Shown: in pieces, positions 1 through 9,107 of the stretch
Layout: each line of letters begins with the position of its first letter
Position numbering within the stretch: the stretch's first letter is position 1
DNA from: an uncultured SAR86 cluster bacterium
GTDB lineage: Bacteria > Pseudomonadota > Gammaproteobacteria > Magnimaribacterales > D2472
Assembly: GCA_902626385.1 (NCBI GenBank)
Contig: CACOEZ010000001.1
Location: forward strand, 1-64,000
DNA length: 64,000 nt
Direction of reading: 5' to 3'
Notes under the pieces: generated by a model
The model's database searches: none
The model's input: only the letters and a program-made list of their open reading frames with translations
Told to the model about the DNA's origin: nothing
Program-made: the position numbers and the translations under genes

Positions 1-261
1 TCCCATTGAATTCATGAGCCAGTTTATATTTTGAGGAAGCCAGTAATTAAGCGTCTCTGATCTCCTTATGTTTACTGGATCGCCATTCAACCATCCAAAT
101 GTAAACCATAATTCCCACCCCAATGCACAAACAACAATGCCAACAATATAAAATGTTGGAACCCAATTTGGCAATGCCGACTTTCTAAAAATATAAATTA
201 AAAGTGGTATAAAAACAGCAAAATAAACAACCGCAATAACTCGAACTTCATCTAAAGACAA
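1..261 (-). CDS. Unknown membrane protein, 3' part cut by window edge
   Basis: An open frame reads leftward off the window edge for 87 codons. It begins at a TTG preceded by AGGA about nine bases upstream, four bases after the stop of the LOG-family gene. No ATG or GTG is available in frame. The visible part has two hydrophobic segments: about residues 5-25, ending in an Arg-Lys pair, and about 32-55, containing Gly-Trp-Glu-Leu-Trp. A soluble, Trp/Asn-rich stretch follows. I do not recognise the family. The spacing suggests co-transcription with the upstream LOG gene. The start choice is moderately sure; the function is unknown. Confidence 0.5.
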   Translation of the reverse strand, partial: MSLDEVRVIAVVYFAVFIPLLIYIFRKSALPNWVPTFYIVGIVVCALGWELWFTFGWLNGDPVNIRRSETLNYWLPQNINWLMNSMG

Positions 262-264
262 ATC

Positions 265-846
265 TTATAATCCTAATCTATTAGTCCAGTCATCATCAGA
301 TGGTCTTTTATGATTTACTACCATCTCAACAAGTTCTGAGGGTGAATCAGAAACCAACAACTCTTTAAGGTTTGAAGATGAGATAAAACCCTCTTCAACG
401 GCTTTTTCAAACCATTTTAGTAAATAATCATAGTAACCTTCTGTATTTAGAATACCTAGAGGTTTATTTATAATTCCCAGCTGATTGCTAGCCATAATCT
501 CAGCTAATTCATCTAGTGAACCTACGCCACCAGGTAGTACTATAAATGCATCTGACCTACTCATAAATTCATCTTTCCTGTCCAATAATGTTTCTGTAAC
601 TACGATGTCTTTTAGCCTCGGATTGGCTAACTCTAAAGCATGTAAAGATTTTAAAGAAATGCCCAAAACTTCTACACCGTTGTCCAGGGCGGTGTCAGAG
701 ATAATTTTCATAAGACCAACGTTGCCGCCACCAAAGACAACATTTATACCTTTTTTTGCTAAATTCTCTGCAACGAGTTTTGCATCTTCAGCATATTTAG
801 GATTTTTTCCTTCATGAGCACCACAAAATATTGAAATATTCTTCAT
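265..846 (-). CDS. LOG-family nucleotide 5'-monophosphate phosphoribohydrolase
   Basis: This 193-residue protein is the bacterial LOG/YvdD type (TIGR00730, formerly misannotated as lysine decarboxylase). The family cleaves N-glycosidic bonds of nucleoside 5'-monophosphates, including cytokinin ribotides. The N-terminal Rossmann start (ISIFCGAHEG) and the GGGNVGLM loop near residue 40 are present. The signature normally written PGGxGTxxE appears as PGGVGSLDE near residue 105, with Ser for Thr. An Arg-Lys-Asp-Glu cluster just before it is also typical. Length matches the family. It follows dtd by six bases in a minus-strand run. The physiological substrate cannot be told from sequence; a general nucleotide-salvage role is inference. 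Confidence 0.85.
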   Translation of the reverse strand: MKNISIFCGAHEGKNPKYAEDAKLVAENLAKKGINVVFGGGNVGLMKIISDTALDNGVEVLGISLKSLHALELANPRLKDIVVTETLLDRKDEFMSRSDAFIVLPGGVGSLDELAEIMASNQLGIINKPLGILNTEGYYDYLLKWFEKAVEEGFISSSNLKELLVSDSPSELVEMVVNHKRPSDDDWTNRLGL

Positions 847-852
847 ATGTTT

Positions 853-1290
853 TTAGACCTTAAAATTAAAAGTTACTGGGCCCTTATTATTCATTGAAAC
901 TTCCATAAATGCTCCAAACTTTCCCTCTTTGACTTTATTAGACAATTTCTTAAATTCTCTAATAAATTCATCATACAGCAATTTCGCATCATCAGGTTTC
1001 GCTGCTTTATGAAAACTTGGCTTATTACCTTTGTTTGTTATTGCAGCAAGTGTAAATTGGCTGATAATTAAAATCTCTTCGTCGCTATTTTTCAAAGATA
1101 GTGAAGTGATACCTTTTGAGCCATCTAACATCTTAAAGTTAAATATCTTATGCGCCATCTCTTTTGAAGTTTCTAAACAATCTTGTTGCTCAATACAGAT
1201 GAATACTAATATGCCCTCATGAATAGAAGAATATTCTTCATTTTCAATTATTACTGAAGCCTGAGAAACTCTTTGAACAGTTGCTAACAA
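853..1290 (-). CDS. dtd: D-aminoacyl-tRNA deacylase
   Basis: A 145-residue DTD-fold protein that hydrolyses D-aminoacyl-tRNA (and mischarged glycyl-tRNA-Ala), keeping D-amino acids out of translation. Both family signatures are visible: SQFTLAA near residue 77, and the C-terminal Asn-Lys-Gly-Pro-Val-Thr-Phe, equivalent to the cross-subunit Gly-cisPro motif (NxGPVT). Length equals the E. coli enzyme. The start is a TTG three bases after the aldolase stop. The following residues (LATVQRVSQASV) align with the normal DTD N-terminus, which supports that start. It is the third gene of the aldolase-dtd-LOG minus-strand run. Confidence 0.93.
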   Translation of the reverse strand: MLATVQRVSQASVIIENEEYSSIHEGILVFICIEQQDCLETSKEMAHKIFNFKMLDGSKGITSLSLKNSDEEILIISQFTLAAITNKGNKPSFHKAAKPDDAKLLYDEFIREFKKLSNKVKEGKFGAFMEVSMNNKGPVTFNFKV

Positions 1291-1293
1291 GCT

Positions 1294-2301
1294 CTATCTG
1301 TCTTCTAGATCTTCTTCCCATTGACCAAGAGAAGCTAATTTATTCATCTCTGCTCTATGAGATAGTTCATCCTGGGATATAAAAACATTTTCAGGTTTTC
1401 CCCCCCAAGCTTTAAGAGCAGCAGCTTGTAAGGCACGTCCATAAGAAAAACTTAGTTTCCAGGAAAATCCACCTATTTTGTTCATAGCATCTAGATGCGC
1501 AGTTGCTAGAACATCTGATTGTCCGCCAGATAAAAATGCTATTCCTGGTAATTCTTGAGGTACATTCTTAGTAAGAACATCAATAGTTTTTTTTGCGACT
1601 TCATCAATCCCAGCTTGAGTAGGGCAATTTGAACCAGATGTAACCATATTTGGTTTTAATAGAGTTCCTTTTAAGTTGACTCCATGTTTTTCTAGATGCT
1701 CAAATAAGGCATTAAGAGATCTATCAGTAGCGTCGTAGCAATCTTCTATTGAATGATTGCCATCCATCAGAACTTCTGGCTCAACAATAGGAACCATCCC
1801 ATTATCTTGTGCACATTTTGCATACTGCGCAAGAGCATCCATATTTGCATTAATACATTTATCAGTTGGGATACCTTCTCCGATATTAATTACTGCTCGC
1901 CATTTAGTGAATTTTGCACCCATCTCAGCATATTCTTTCAATCTCTCGCTAAGACCATCAAGGCCAACTGTCACGGTCTCGCCCGGGCAATTCTCAATTT
2001 GCTGAAGTCCTTTATCAACTTTGATGCCCGGTAGGGCTCCTTGACTAGATATTAGATCTCTTAAAAGTGTGCCATCAGAGGCTACCTGTCGTATTGTTTC
2101 GTCAAATAAAATTACTCCGCCAATATTTCCCTTCATGCCTTCAGACCTGAATAACATTTCTCTGTAATCTCTTCTGTTTTCTTCAGTTGACTCTACGCCA
2201 ATAGAATCAAATCTTTTACCACAAGTAGGATTGCTCTCGTCAGCTGCCAAAATACCCTTACCGTCTGAAACAATATAATTTGCTATTTCTTCTATAGTCA
2301 T
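1294..2301 (-). CDS. Fructose-bisphosphate aldolase, class I
   Basis: A 335-residue class I (Schiff-base) aldolase of the eukaryotic-like glycolytic family (Pfam PF00274). It interconverts fructose 1,6-bisphosphate with dihydroxyacetone phosphate and glyceraldehyde 3-phosphate. The N-terminal ILAADESNPTCGKRF block and the Schiff-base lysine in GTLLKPNMV (about residue 215) are intact, as is the downstream FLSGGQS phosphate-binding motif. No metal ligands of class II enzymes are present. The ATG has a very strong Shine-Dalgarno (AGGAGGGG) and follows pgk closely. It ends in Glu-Asp-Arg, without the C-terminal Tyr of animal enzymes. Cytosolic, for glycolysis or gluconeogenesis; pckA elsewhere in the window suggests the gluconeogenic direction matters. 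Confidence 0.93.
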   Translation of the reverse strand: MTIEEIANYIVSDGKGILAADESNPTCGKRFDSIGVESTEENRRDYREMLFRSEGMKGNIGGVILFDETIRQVASDGTLLRDLISSQGALPGIKVDKGLQQIENCPGETVTVGLDGLSERLKEYAEMGAKFTKWRAVINIGEGIPTDKCINANMDALAQYAKCAQDNGMVPIVEPEVLMDGNHSIEDCYDATDRSLNALFEHLEKHGVNLKGTLLKPNMVTSGSNCPTQAGIDEVAKKTIDVLTKNVPQELPGIAFLSGGQSDVLATAHLDAMNKIGGFSWKLSFSYGRALQAAALKAWGGKPENVFISQDELSHRAEMNKLASLGQWEEDLEDR

Positions 2302-2304
2302 TTT

Positions 2305-3459
2305 TTACCCCTCCTTATCTTTAGCATTCAAAGCTTTAATTGATGGAAGGATTTTACCTTCCATAAACTCAAGAAATGCTCCTCCACCTGTAGAACAATA
2401 TGATACATCATCTGAATTAATATATTTATTGATAGCGGATAATGTTTCTCCACCTCCGGCGATTGAAAATGCATCTGATTTTGCAATAGCTTCAGATATA
2501 TCTTTTGTTCCTTTCTCAAATAATTTATTTTCAAAAACACCCATTGGTCCGTTCCAAAGAATTGTCTTAGATGAAGATAGTATTTCGTAAACATCTTTTT
2601 CTATATATAAATCTAAAATCATGTCATCATTTTTGATTTCTTCAATGAATTTTTCTTGTATATTTTCTCCTTCAAAAGTTTTTGACGTTATCACTTTTTT
2701 AGGTAAAAGAATTTTACCGTCACTTAAAATCTCTTTAGCAACTCCGATCATGGATTCTTCAATTAAAGAATTTCCAACATTAAAACCAGCAGCGCTAATA
2801 AAAGTATTGGCTATGCCTCCGCCAACAATTATATTTTTAGCAACACAATTAATATGCTGAATTAATTCGAGCTTTGTAGATACTTTTGCTCCACCTATAA
2901 CAGCAACATATGGATCTTCATAATTATTTAGTGCTTTTGTAAGAAAATTATTCTCTTTTTCAAGAAGTAGTCCAGCACATGCAATTTTTGATTGCTCAAT
3001 TGCTGAATGAGTAGAGGCCTGTTCTCTGTGCGCAGTTCCAAAAGCATCAAATACATATATATCTCCAAGGTTAGCAAGCTTCAGTCCTAGCTCATTAGAG
3101 TTTATTTTTTCTCCATGAAAAAATCTTATATTTTCAAGAAGTTGAATGTCTGAATTAGTATTAAAAATTTTATTAGATTCTGGGCTATCTATTAACTCAC
3201 AACATTGATTAATTATTTTTGACAGATGCTCTGCGACTGGTCGTAGGGAAAATTGTTCATCAAAATTTCCTTCAGACGGTCTTCCAAGATGACTTATAAG
3301 TAGAATCTTTGCCTTATTTTTGAGCGCGTGCTCAATAGAAGGTAAACATGCCTCTATCCTTGTAGCATCAAGAACAATTCCATCTTTTAGTGGCACATTC
3401 ATATCGACTCTCATAACAAGGTTTTTATTGGTTATATCTATTGAGGTGAGATTAATCAT
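2305..3459 (-). CDS. pgk: Phosphoglycerate kinase
   Basis: A 384-residue monomeric kinase interconverting 1,3-bisphosphoglycerate + ADP and 3-phosphoglycerate + ATP. The N-terminal substrate site (MRVDMNVPLKDG), the HLGRP motif near residue 58, the hinge region GGAKVSTKLE, the nucleotide site NGPMGVFE and the C-terminal STGGGAFLE glycine loop are all present, so both lobes are complete. Length is normal (E. coli 387). It overlaps the transketolase stop by eight bases and is followed three bases later by the aldolase, so the three genes look like one operon of central carbon metabolism. Confidence 0.96.
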   Translation of the reverse strand: MINLTSIDITNKNLVMRVDMNVPLKDGIVLDATRIEACLPSIEHALKNKAKILLISHLGRPSEGNFDEQFSLRPVAEHLSKIINQCCELIDSPESNKIFNTNSDIQLLENIRFFHGEKINSNELGLKLANLGDIYVFDAFGTAHREQASTHSAIEQSKIACAGLLLEKENNFLTKALNNYEDPYVAVIGGAKVSTKLELIQHINCVAKNIIVGGGIANTFISAAGFNVGNSLIEESMIGVAKEILSDGKILLPKKVITSKTFEGENIQEKFIEEIKNDDMILDLYIEKDVYEILSSSKTILWNGPMGVFENKLFEKGTKDISEAIAKSDAFSIAGGGETLSAINKYINSDDVSYCSTGGGAFLEFMEGKILPSIKALNAKDKEG

Positions 3460-5440
3460 TAATTAATGATTTTGCGGTCTCAATTACGTTTGTCTTATTA
3501 AAACCAAAATGATCTAGTAATTGACTACCAGGTGCAGATTCTCCGAATGTTTCTATTCCTATTACTTTATCGCTTCTGTTTAAAATTCTATACCAAGAAT
3601 TTGGGTGAGCACATTCCACTACAAGCACTGGTTTGTTAGGATTGATAACCTTATTCTGATATTCATTAGGTTGCTCTAGGAAAACATCTAAAGATGGCAT
3701 TGAAACAACGTTTGCTTTAATTGATATATTTTTTAGTTCTTCTGTTGCATCTTGTACTAACTGGACTTCGCTTCCAGTTCCAATAATTGTTAAGTCTGGT
3801 TCTTCATTTTCTTCAAGCAAATAGCCTCCCATTTCAATGCAGGAAACTTGTTCGGATGTTCGTTTAATAGGAACTGTTCCTTGTCTACTAAAAATTAAGC
3901 AAGTTGGTGTTTTATTTGAGCTAACAGCAGCTTTCCATGCAACTGCTGTTTCAACTAGGTCTGCTGGCCTCCAATTATTTAAGTTGGGTGTTGACCTCAA
4001 GGTTACCATATGTTCAATAGGTTGGTGAGTAGGTCCGTCTTCACCGAGCGCGACAGAATCATGTGTATAAACAAATATATTTGGCAACCCCATAAGAGCT
4101 GAAAGTCTGACTGCGTTTCTCGCATAATCGGTGAAAACTAAAAAAGTTGCACCATAGGGCTTTATGCCTCCATGAAGAACCATGCCATTCATAATGGCTG
4201 ACATCCCAAATTCTCTAACCCCGTAATTAATGTGATTTCCTGAAGGATTTTCGTTTGAAAATGTTGTGCTTGAGGCTGAAAATGTATTATTTGATGGGGT
4301 TAAATCTGCTGAACCACCTAGAAGTTCTGGCATTTCTTTCACAAAAAAATCTAAACATACCTTTGATGCTTTTCTTGTTGCCATGGAAGAATCATTTGAA
4401 CAACAATCATTAAGAAATTCTTCAAACTTTGTTTGGAAATTATTTGGCATCGCTGCTTCGATTCTTCTAAGTAACTCGGATGAATCATTTGGATAATTAT
4501 CTTGATATGTTTTTATTATATTATCCCAATCTGAATTTAATTCAGCCCCAGAATTTTTTGAGTCCCAAAAATCATATACCTCTTGGGGAACTTCAAATGG
4601 CGAATAAATCCAACCAAGTGCCTCTCTTGTTTTTTCAATTTCTTCTTCACCTAGCGGTGCGCCATGAACATCAGCTGAACCTGCTTTATTTGGAGAGCCG
4701 AAGCCGATTGTTGTTTTACAAAATATCATAGAGGGTTTATTAGATTCCTCTTTTGCCTTTTTAATAGCATTATCAATCTCATCTACGTTATGGCCATCCA
4801 CACAGATTGTTTGCCAACCATAGCTTTTGAACCTATCAACAGAATCATCTGTGAACCAGTTTTTTATTTCCCCATCTATAGAAATACCGTTTTCATCATA
4901 AAAACAAATTAATTTTCCAAGATTATGTGTTCCTGCAAATGAGCAAGCTTCATGGGATATCCCTTCCATTAAACAACCATCTCCTAAAAAAACATATGTA
5001 AAATGATCAATAGGCTTTATATCCTCTTTATTGAATTGAGCAGCTAAAATCTTTTCTGAAATTGCCATACCAACTCCATTTGCAATCCCTTGACCTAAAG
5101 GTCCTGTGGTTGTTTCAACACCAATGTCTATATCGTATTCTGGATGTCCAGGAGTTTTTGATTTTAACTGTCTAAAGTCCTTAATGTCTTCTATTGAAAG
5201 CTCATATCCAGTTAAGTGCAATAAGCTATATAAAAGCATTGAGCCATGACCGTTTGATAAAACAAACCTGTCCCTGTTGAACCAGGTTGGATTTGAGGGA
5301 TTGTGTTTAAGATGTTTACTCCATAAAACAGTAGCTATTTCAGCCATTCCCATAGGCATACCAGGATGTCCAGACTTTGCTTTTTGTACAGCATCAGCTG
5401 ACAAAAATCTAAGAACATTTATATGGTCTAATTGATGCAA
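3452..5440 (-). CDS. tkt: Transketolase
   Basis: Thiamine-diphosphate enzyme moving two-carbon ketol units in the non-oxidative pentose phosphate pathway. The ThDP/Mg motif (GDGCLMEG), the HGAPLG segment and the pyrimidine-domain region VFTHDSVALGEDGPTHQP are intact. The open frame extends upstream to an ATG at 5491 with no ribosome site. The TTG at 5440 is preceded by AGAGG at eight bases and gives a 662-residue protein beginning (M)HQLDHINVLRFLSAD, which fits family length (E. coli 663). I therefore prefer TTG. It overlaps pgk by eight bases and is divergent from metK. Confidence 0.95.
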   Translation of the reverse strand: MHQLDHINVLRFLSADAVQKAKSGHPGMPMGMAEIATVLWSKHLKHNPSNPTWFNRDRFVLSNGHGSMLLYSLLHLTGYELSIEDIKDFRQLKSKTPGHPEYDIDIGVETTTGPLGQGIANGVGMAISEKILAAQFNKEDIKPIDHFTYVFLGDGCLMEGISHEACSFAGTHNLGKLICFYDENGISIDGEIKNWFTDDSVDRFKSYGWQTICVDGHNVDEIDNAIKKAKEESNKPSMIFCKTTIGFGSPNKAGSADVHGAPLGEEEIEKTREALGWIYSPFEVPQEVYDFWDSKNSGAELNSDWDNIIKTYQDNYPNDSSELLRRIEAAMPNNFQTKFEEFLNDCCSNDSSMATRKASKVCLDFFVKEMPELLGGSADLTPSNNTFSASSTTFSNENPSGNHINYGVREFGMSAIMNGMVLHGGIKPYGATFLVFTDYARNAVRLSALMGLPNIFVYTHDSVALGEDGPTHQPIEHMVTLRSTPNLNNWRPADLVETAVAWKAAVSSNKTPTCLIFSRQGTVPIKRTSEQVSCIEMGGYLLEENEEPDLTIIGTGSEVQLVQDATEELKNISIKANVVSMPSLDVFLEQPNEYQNKVINPNKPVLVVECAHPNSWYRILNRSDKVIGIETFGESAPGSQLLDHFGFNKTNVIETAKSLIND

Positions 5441-5601
5441 TTGAATAACCTCTGGTTTAAATGATAATAATATTTTTGTAGACAAAAGCATAGGTATAAA
5501 TAGATATTTTGTTATAAAATGTTCGATAGTGGTTTTTGCCTTCTTTTAAATAAATTTTTTTAAAATTGCTCTAAAATTCACAAAATTCAGGGAGAAAATT
5601 T
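5441..5601. promoter_or_regulatory. Divergent tkt/metK promoter region
   Basis: About 160 AT-rich bases separate the preferred tkt start from metK. On the plus strand a TTGCCT (5536-5541) and a TAAAAT (5561-5566) are spaced 19 bases and could form a weak sigma-70 promoter for metK. A clear GGGAG ribosome site sits nine bases before the metK ATG. I looked for a SAM-sensing riboswitch and saw no convincing paired structure. The promoter assignment is tentative. Confidence 0.3.
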
Positions 5602-6753
5602 ATGAGTTATATATTTACATCGGAATCAGTATCTGCGGGACATCCAGATAAAGTATGCGATCAGATTTCGGATGCCGTTCTTGATGCGTATTTAGCTGAA
5701 GATCCAAATAGCAGGGTCGCTTGTGAAACTATGATTAAAAATAATATGGTCTTTATTGCAGGGGAAATTACTTCCACAGGCAGTCCTGATCTAGAACCAG
5801 TTGTAAGAAAAACAATAAATGAAATTGGATACGATACTGATGAATACGGTTTTAATGGTGATTCTTGTGAATTTACAAATTTGGTTTTTGAGCAGTCTCC
5901 CGATATTTCTCAAGGAGTTACTGAAGGAGAGGGAGAAAATCTTGAACAAGGTGCCGGCGATCAAGGTCTTATGTTTGGTTATGCGTGTACTGAGACAGAG
6001 TCTCTAATGCCACTTCCTATTGATTTATCTCATAGATTAGTTAAAAAACAGGCTGATGTAATGAAAGAGAATGGTCTTTCATGGTTAAGGCCAGATGCTA
6101 AAAGTCAAGTCAGTGCAATATATTCAGATGATGGCAAAACAATCGAAGGTTTATCTGCAATTGTTTTATCAACTCAGCATGATGAAAATGTCAGTCAGGA
6201 TGAAATCAAAGAAGGCGTAATGGAAAGTATTATTAAACCAATTGTACCAAGTGAATGGATACTTGATTCAACTAAAATTTTCATTAATCCTACTGGTAAA
6301 TTCGTTATTGGAGGACCAGTAGGCGATTGTGGTTTAACTGGAAGAAAAATTATTGTAGATACATATGGAGGCATGGCGAGACATGGCGGTGGTGCTTTTT
6401 CTGGCAAAGATCCATCAAAGGTGGATAGATCAGCAGCTTATGCGGCAAGATATGTTGCAAAAAATATTGTTGCTGCTGGACTTGCAGATTACTGCGAAAT
6501 TCAAGTTTCTTATGCTATCGGGGTAGCAAAACCAACTTCAATAAATGTTAATACTTTTAATAGTGAAAAAATTTCTAAAGATGCTATTGAAAAAATCGTT
6601 GAAGAGCATTTTGATTTAAGGCCGAAAAGTCTTATTAATATGCTTGATCTAAAGAGACCCATTTATCAACCAACTGCAGCATACGGTCATTTTGGAAGAA
6701 CAGATATTGATCTAACCTGGGAAAGAACAGATAAAGTTTCAGAAATTTCATAA
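5602..6753 (+). CDS. metK: S-adenosylmethionine synthetase
   Basis: A 383-residue enzyme making S-adenosylmethionine from methionine and ATP. The N-terminal [18 protein letters not shown] segment carries the ATP/Mg ligands. [12 protein letters not shown] (about residues 116-127) is the family signature and [15 protein letters not shown] with the later [16 protein letters not shown] loop completes the active site. Length equals E. coli MetK (384). A GGGAG ribosome site precedes the ATG. ahcY follows after 24 bases, so synthesis of the methyl donor and removal of its by-product are coupled in one transcription unit. Confidence 0.97.
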   Translation: MSYIFTSESVSAGHPDKVCDQISDAVLDAYLAEDPNSRVACETMIKNNMVFIAGEITSTGSPDLEPVVRKTINEIGYDTDEYGFNGDSCEFTNLVFEQSPDISQGVTEGEGENLEQGAGDQGLMFGYACTETESLMPLPIDLSHRLVKKQADVMKENGLSWLRPDAKSQVSAIYSDDGKTIEGLSAIVLSTQHDENVSQDEIKEGVMESIIKPIVPSEWILDSTKIFINPTGKFVIGGPVGDCGLTGRKIIVDTYGGMARHGGGAFSGKDPSKVDRSAAYAARYVAKNIVAAGLADYCEIQVSYAIGVAKPTSINVNTFNSEKISKDAIEKIVEEHFDLRPKSLINMLDLKRPIYQPTAAYGHFGRTDIDLTWERTDKVSEIS

Positions 6754-6777
6754 AAATAATTTAATAAAGGAAAAAAA

Positions 6778-8172
6778 ATGGAAAATGATTATAAAGTAGC
6801 AGATATCAATTTAGCTGAATTCGGAAGAAGAGAGATCTCTCTTGCTGAAAATGAGATGCCTGCATTAATGGCATTAAGAGAAAAATATAGATCGGAGCAA
6901 CCTCTTGCAGGTGCAAAGATAATGGGCTGCATTCATATGACAATCCAGACAGCTGTTCTAATGGAAACTCTAATAGACCTAGGAGCAGAGCTAAGATGGT
7001 CATCCTGTAATATTTTTTCTACTCAAGATCATGCTGCCGCAGCAATGGCAGCTAAAGGTGTTCCTGTGTTTGCATGGAAGGGTGAAACAGAAGAAGAATT
7101 CGAGTGGTGCATTGAGCAGACTATTTGTAAAGATGGAAAACCATGGGACGCAAATATGATTCTTGACGACGGTAGCGACCTAACAGCAATGGTGCATGAA
7201 AAATTTCCTGAAATGCTCGAAACAATTCATGGTGTTTCAGAAGAAACCACAACTGGGGTGCATAGATTAAAAGAAATGCTTGAAAAAGGTGAGCTCAAGG
7301 TTCCTGCAATAAATGTAAATGATTCAGTAACAAAAGCAAAAAACGATAATAAATACGGTTGTAGACACAGTTTAAATGATGCTTTAAAAAGAGGAACGGA
7401 CATGTTGCTCTCTGGTAAAAAAGGACTTGTCATAGGATATGGTGATGTGGGAAAAGGATCGGCAGCTAGTTTGGCTCAAGAGGGAATGATTGTAAGTGTA
7501 GTTGAATCAGACCCTATATGCGCTATGCAAGCATGCATGGATGGTTTTTCAGTTGTTTCATGTTACAAAGATGGAGTTGTAACAAGAGATGCATCTGACA
7601 TTAATATGCAAGTTATGGGAGATACTGATCTTGTAGTAACCACGACAGGTAATGTAAATGTGTGTGATTCTGCAATGTTGAGCACTCTAAAAAATACAGC
7701 TGTAGTTTGTAATATTGGTCACTTTGATAATGAAATTGATACAGCATACATGAGAGATAACTTTTACTGGGACGAAATAAAGCCCCAAGTTCATAGAATT
7801 TTCAGAGATACTGCTCCTGATGGAACTCCTGATTTATCAAGCAAGAATTATATAATTCTTCTTGCTGAAGGCAGGCTTGTAAATCTTGGTAATGCTACCG
7901 GTCATCCAAGTAGAATAATGGACGGCTCTTTTGCGAACCAAGTTTTGGCTCAAATACATTTATACAAACAGGGCTTCGCCAATATAAATGATGAAGATAC
8001 AAGAGCTGAAATGATAACTGTTGAGGTTTTGCCGAAAAAGTTAGATGAGGAAGTTGCAAGTCTTATGGTCGAAGGATTTGGTGGGACAGTCACCAAACTG
8101 ACAAAAGATCAAGCAGATTATATAAATGTCCCACAGGATGGGCCATTTAAAGAAGAGAGTTATAAGTACTAA
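6778..8172 (+). CDS. ahcY: Adenosylhomocysteinase (SAH hydrolase)
   Basis: A 464-residue NAD-dependent enzyme that splits S-adenosylhomocysteine to adenosine and homocysteine, relieving product inhibition of methyltransferases. The catalytic region [21 protein letters not shown], the Rossmann loop [12 protein letters not shown] and the C-terminal substrate-closing Lys-Tyr pair are present, together with the insertion typical of the long bacterial form. It sits 24 bases after metK, preceded by AAAGG, so both steps of the methyl cycle are co-expressed. This is the hydrolase route rather than the Pfs/LuxS route of enteric bacteria. Confidence 0.97.
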   Translation: MENDYKVADINLAEFGRREISLAENEMPALMALREKYRSEQPLAGAKIMGCIHMTIQTAVLMETLIDLGAELRWSSCNIFSTQDHAAAAMAAKGVPVFAWKGETEEEFEWCIEQTICKDGKPWDANMILDDGSDLTAMVHEKFPEMLETIHGVSEETTTGVHRLKEMLEKGELKVPAINVNDSVTKAKNDNKYGCRHSLNDALKRGTDMLLSGKKGLVIGYGDVGKGSAASLAQEGMIVSVVESDPICAMQACMDGFSVVSCYKDGVVTRDASDINMQVMGDTDLVVTTTGNVNVCDSAMLSTLKNTAVVCNIGHFDNEIDTAYMRDNFYWDEIKPQVHRIFRDTAPDGTPDLSSKNYIILLAEGRLVNLGNATGHPSRIMDGSFANQVLAQIHLYKQGFANINDEDTRAEMITVEVLPKKLDEEVASLMVEGFGGTVTKLTKDQADYINVPQDGPFKEESYKY

Positions 8173-8216
8173 TTTTTAAATACCAATTGTGTTCATAGTC
8201 GCCCAAAATTTAAGCC

Positions 8217-8300
8217 ATGAAACAGTCTAATTACTTTTTATTAGTCTTTTTGTCATTTCTAATAATAGGATGTGGTGTAAAAGGACCAATTATATTTTAA
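8217..8300 (+). CDS. lptM: Minimal LptM-type lipoprotein (27 residues)
   Basis: A 27-codon frame encodes a signal peptide (MKQSNYFLLV then a hydrophobic run), a lipobox Ile-Ile-Gly-Cys with Cys19, and the tail CGVKGPIIF, then stop. GCGxKGPL-aromatic is the hallmark of the LptM family (E. coli YifL, Pseudomonas LppL), lipoproteins that aid oxidative maturation and assembly of the LptD/LptE LPS translocon. The family normally lies just upstream of lysA or dapF, and here dapF starts 21 bases downstream, so context and motif agree. The mature protein would be only nine residues, far shorter than the E. coli one. The identification is strong; that this shortened form functions is inference. Confidence 0.82.
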   Translation: MKQSNYFLLVFLSFLIIGCGVKGPIIF

Positions 8301-8321
8301 AAGTTTTCTAAAACTTTCTTT

Positions 8322-9107
8322 ATGGTAATCAAATTTGAAAAATGGCATGGAAATGGCAATGATTTTGTTATCTTAAACACTATTGATAACAGAGTTAAAA
8401 TTACGAAAAACTTCATTAAAAAAATTTCAAATAGAAATAAAGGTATAGGTTTTGATCAATTAATAATTGCTGAGCTGCCAACAAAAGATAATCATGACTT
8501 CTTCGTTAGATTTTTTAACGCTGATGGATCGGAGGCAAATATGTGTATCAATGGTCTTCGCTGTGCTGCCTCCTATATCTGGAAAAATAATTTTGCTCCA
8601 CTCAGGCAAATAACTTTCATGACGAAAAAAAACATTATTAAATCAAATCCAATTAATTTATCAGGTGTATCAATGTATATGGATAAGCCTGAAGAAATTA
8701 AAGATAAAATAGTTGCTAACTCTTTAAAAAAAATATTAAAAACTCCTTTCAAAATATTTAATATTGGCAACAATCATTTATGCGTAAAAATGAACTCAAT
8801 TGAAAAATATGATTTAGATAGTTTGTATATAAGATTGCCAGCCTCAGTAAAAAAAATGGATATAAATCTTAGTATTTATGAAATTCAAAAAAATAAGATT
8901 CTAATAAGAACTTATGAAAATGGAGTTGGTGAAACATTATCATGTGGCTCAGCTTCCCTTTGCCTAGCATCACAATTTACAGAAAAAACAAAAAGCAATG
9001 TCAAAATAGCTTCGATTGGTGGAAAATTAAATTTTAAAAGATTTGGAAATGGTATATTAATTACAGGCGATACAAATTTTATATTTGAAGGAAATGTAAA
9101 TGGCTAA
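8322..9107 (+). CDS. dapF: Diaminopimelate epimerase
   Basis: Converts LL- to meso-diaminopimelate for peptidoglycan and lysine; 261 residues, a PLP-independent two-cysteine racemase. The N-terminal KWHGNGNDFV motif and FNADGSEANMC are present. The first catalytic Cys lies in a variant motif, Cys-Ile-Asn-Gly-Leu-Arg-Cys instead of the usual CGNGxRC. The second is in GVGETLSCGSASLC, normally ACGTGA. Both cysteines survive, so activity is expected. It overlaps the next gene by eight bases and heads the run dapF-DUF484-xerC-HAD, the order conserved in Pseudomonas and E. coli. Confidence 0.93.
   Translation: MVIKFEKWHGNGNDFVILNTIDNRVKITKNFIKKISNRNKGIGFDQLIIAELPTKDNHDFFVRFFNADGSEANMCINGLRCAASYIWKNNFAPLRQITFMTKKNIIKSNPINLSGVSMYMDKPEEIKDKIVANSLKKILKTPFKIFNIGNNHLCVKMNSIEKYDLDSLYIRLPASVKKMDINLSIYEIQKNKILIRTYENGVGETLSCGSASLCLASQFTEKTKSNVKIASIGGKLNFKRFGNGILITGDTNFIFEGNVNG

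Noticed and set aside
485-817. Open frames opposite or within known genes (for example here and at 4266-4496, 17597-17965, 35777-36178, 50539-50991)
   Set aside because: They lie antisense or out of frame to clear genes, show no domain, and reflect low stop frequency in AT-biased coding DNA.
5441-5491. N-terminal extension of transketolase from the ATG at 5491
   Set aside because: There is no ribosome site, the extension matches nothing in the family, and the TTG at 5440 has AGAGG at good spacing.
5492-5601. Possible SAM riboswitch before metK
   Set aside because: The gap is short and I could not draw a stable pairing scheme or the conserved loops of any SAM riboswitch class; the sequence is mostly A/T runs.
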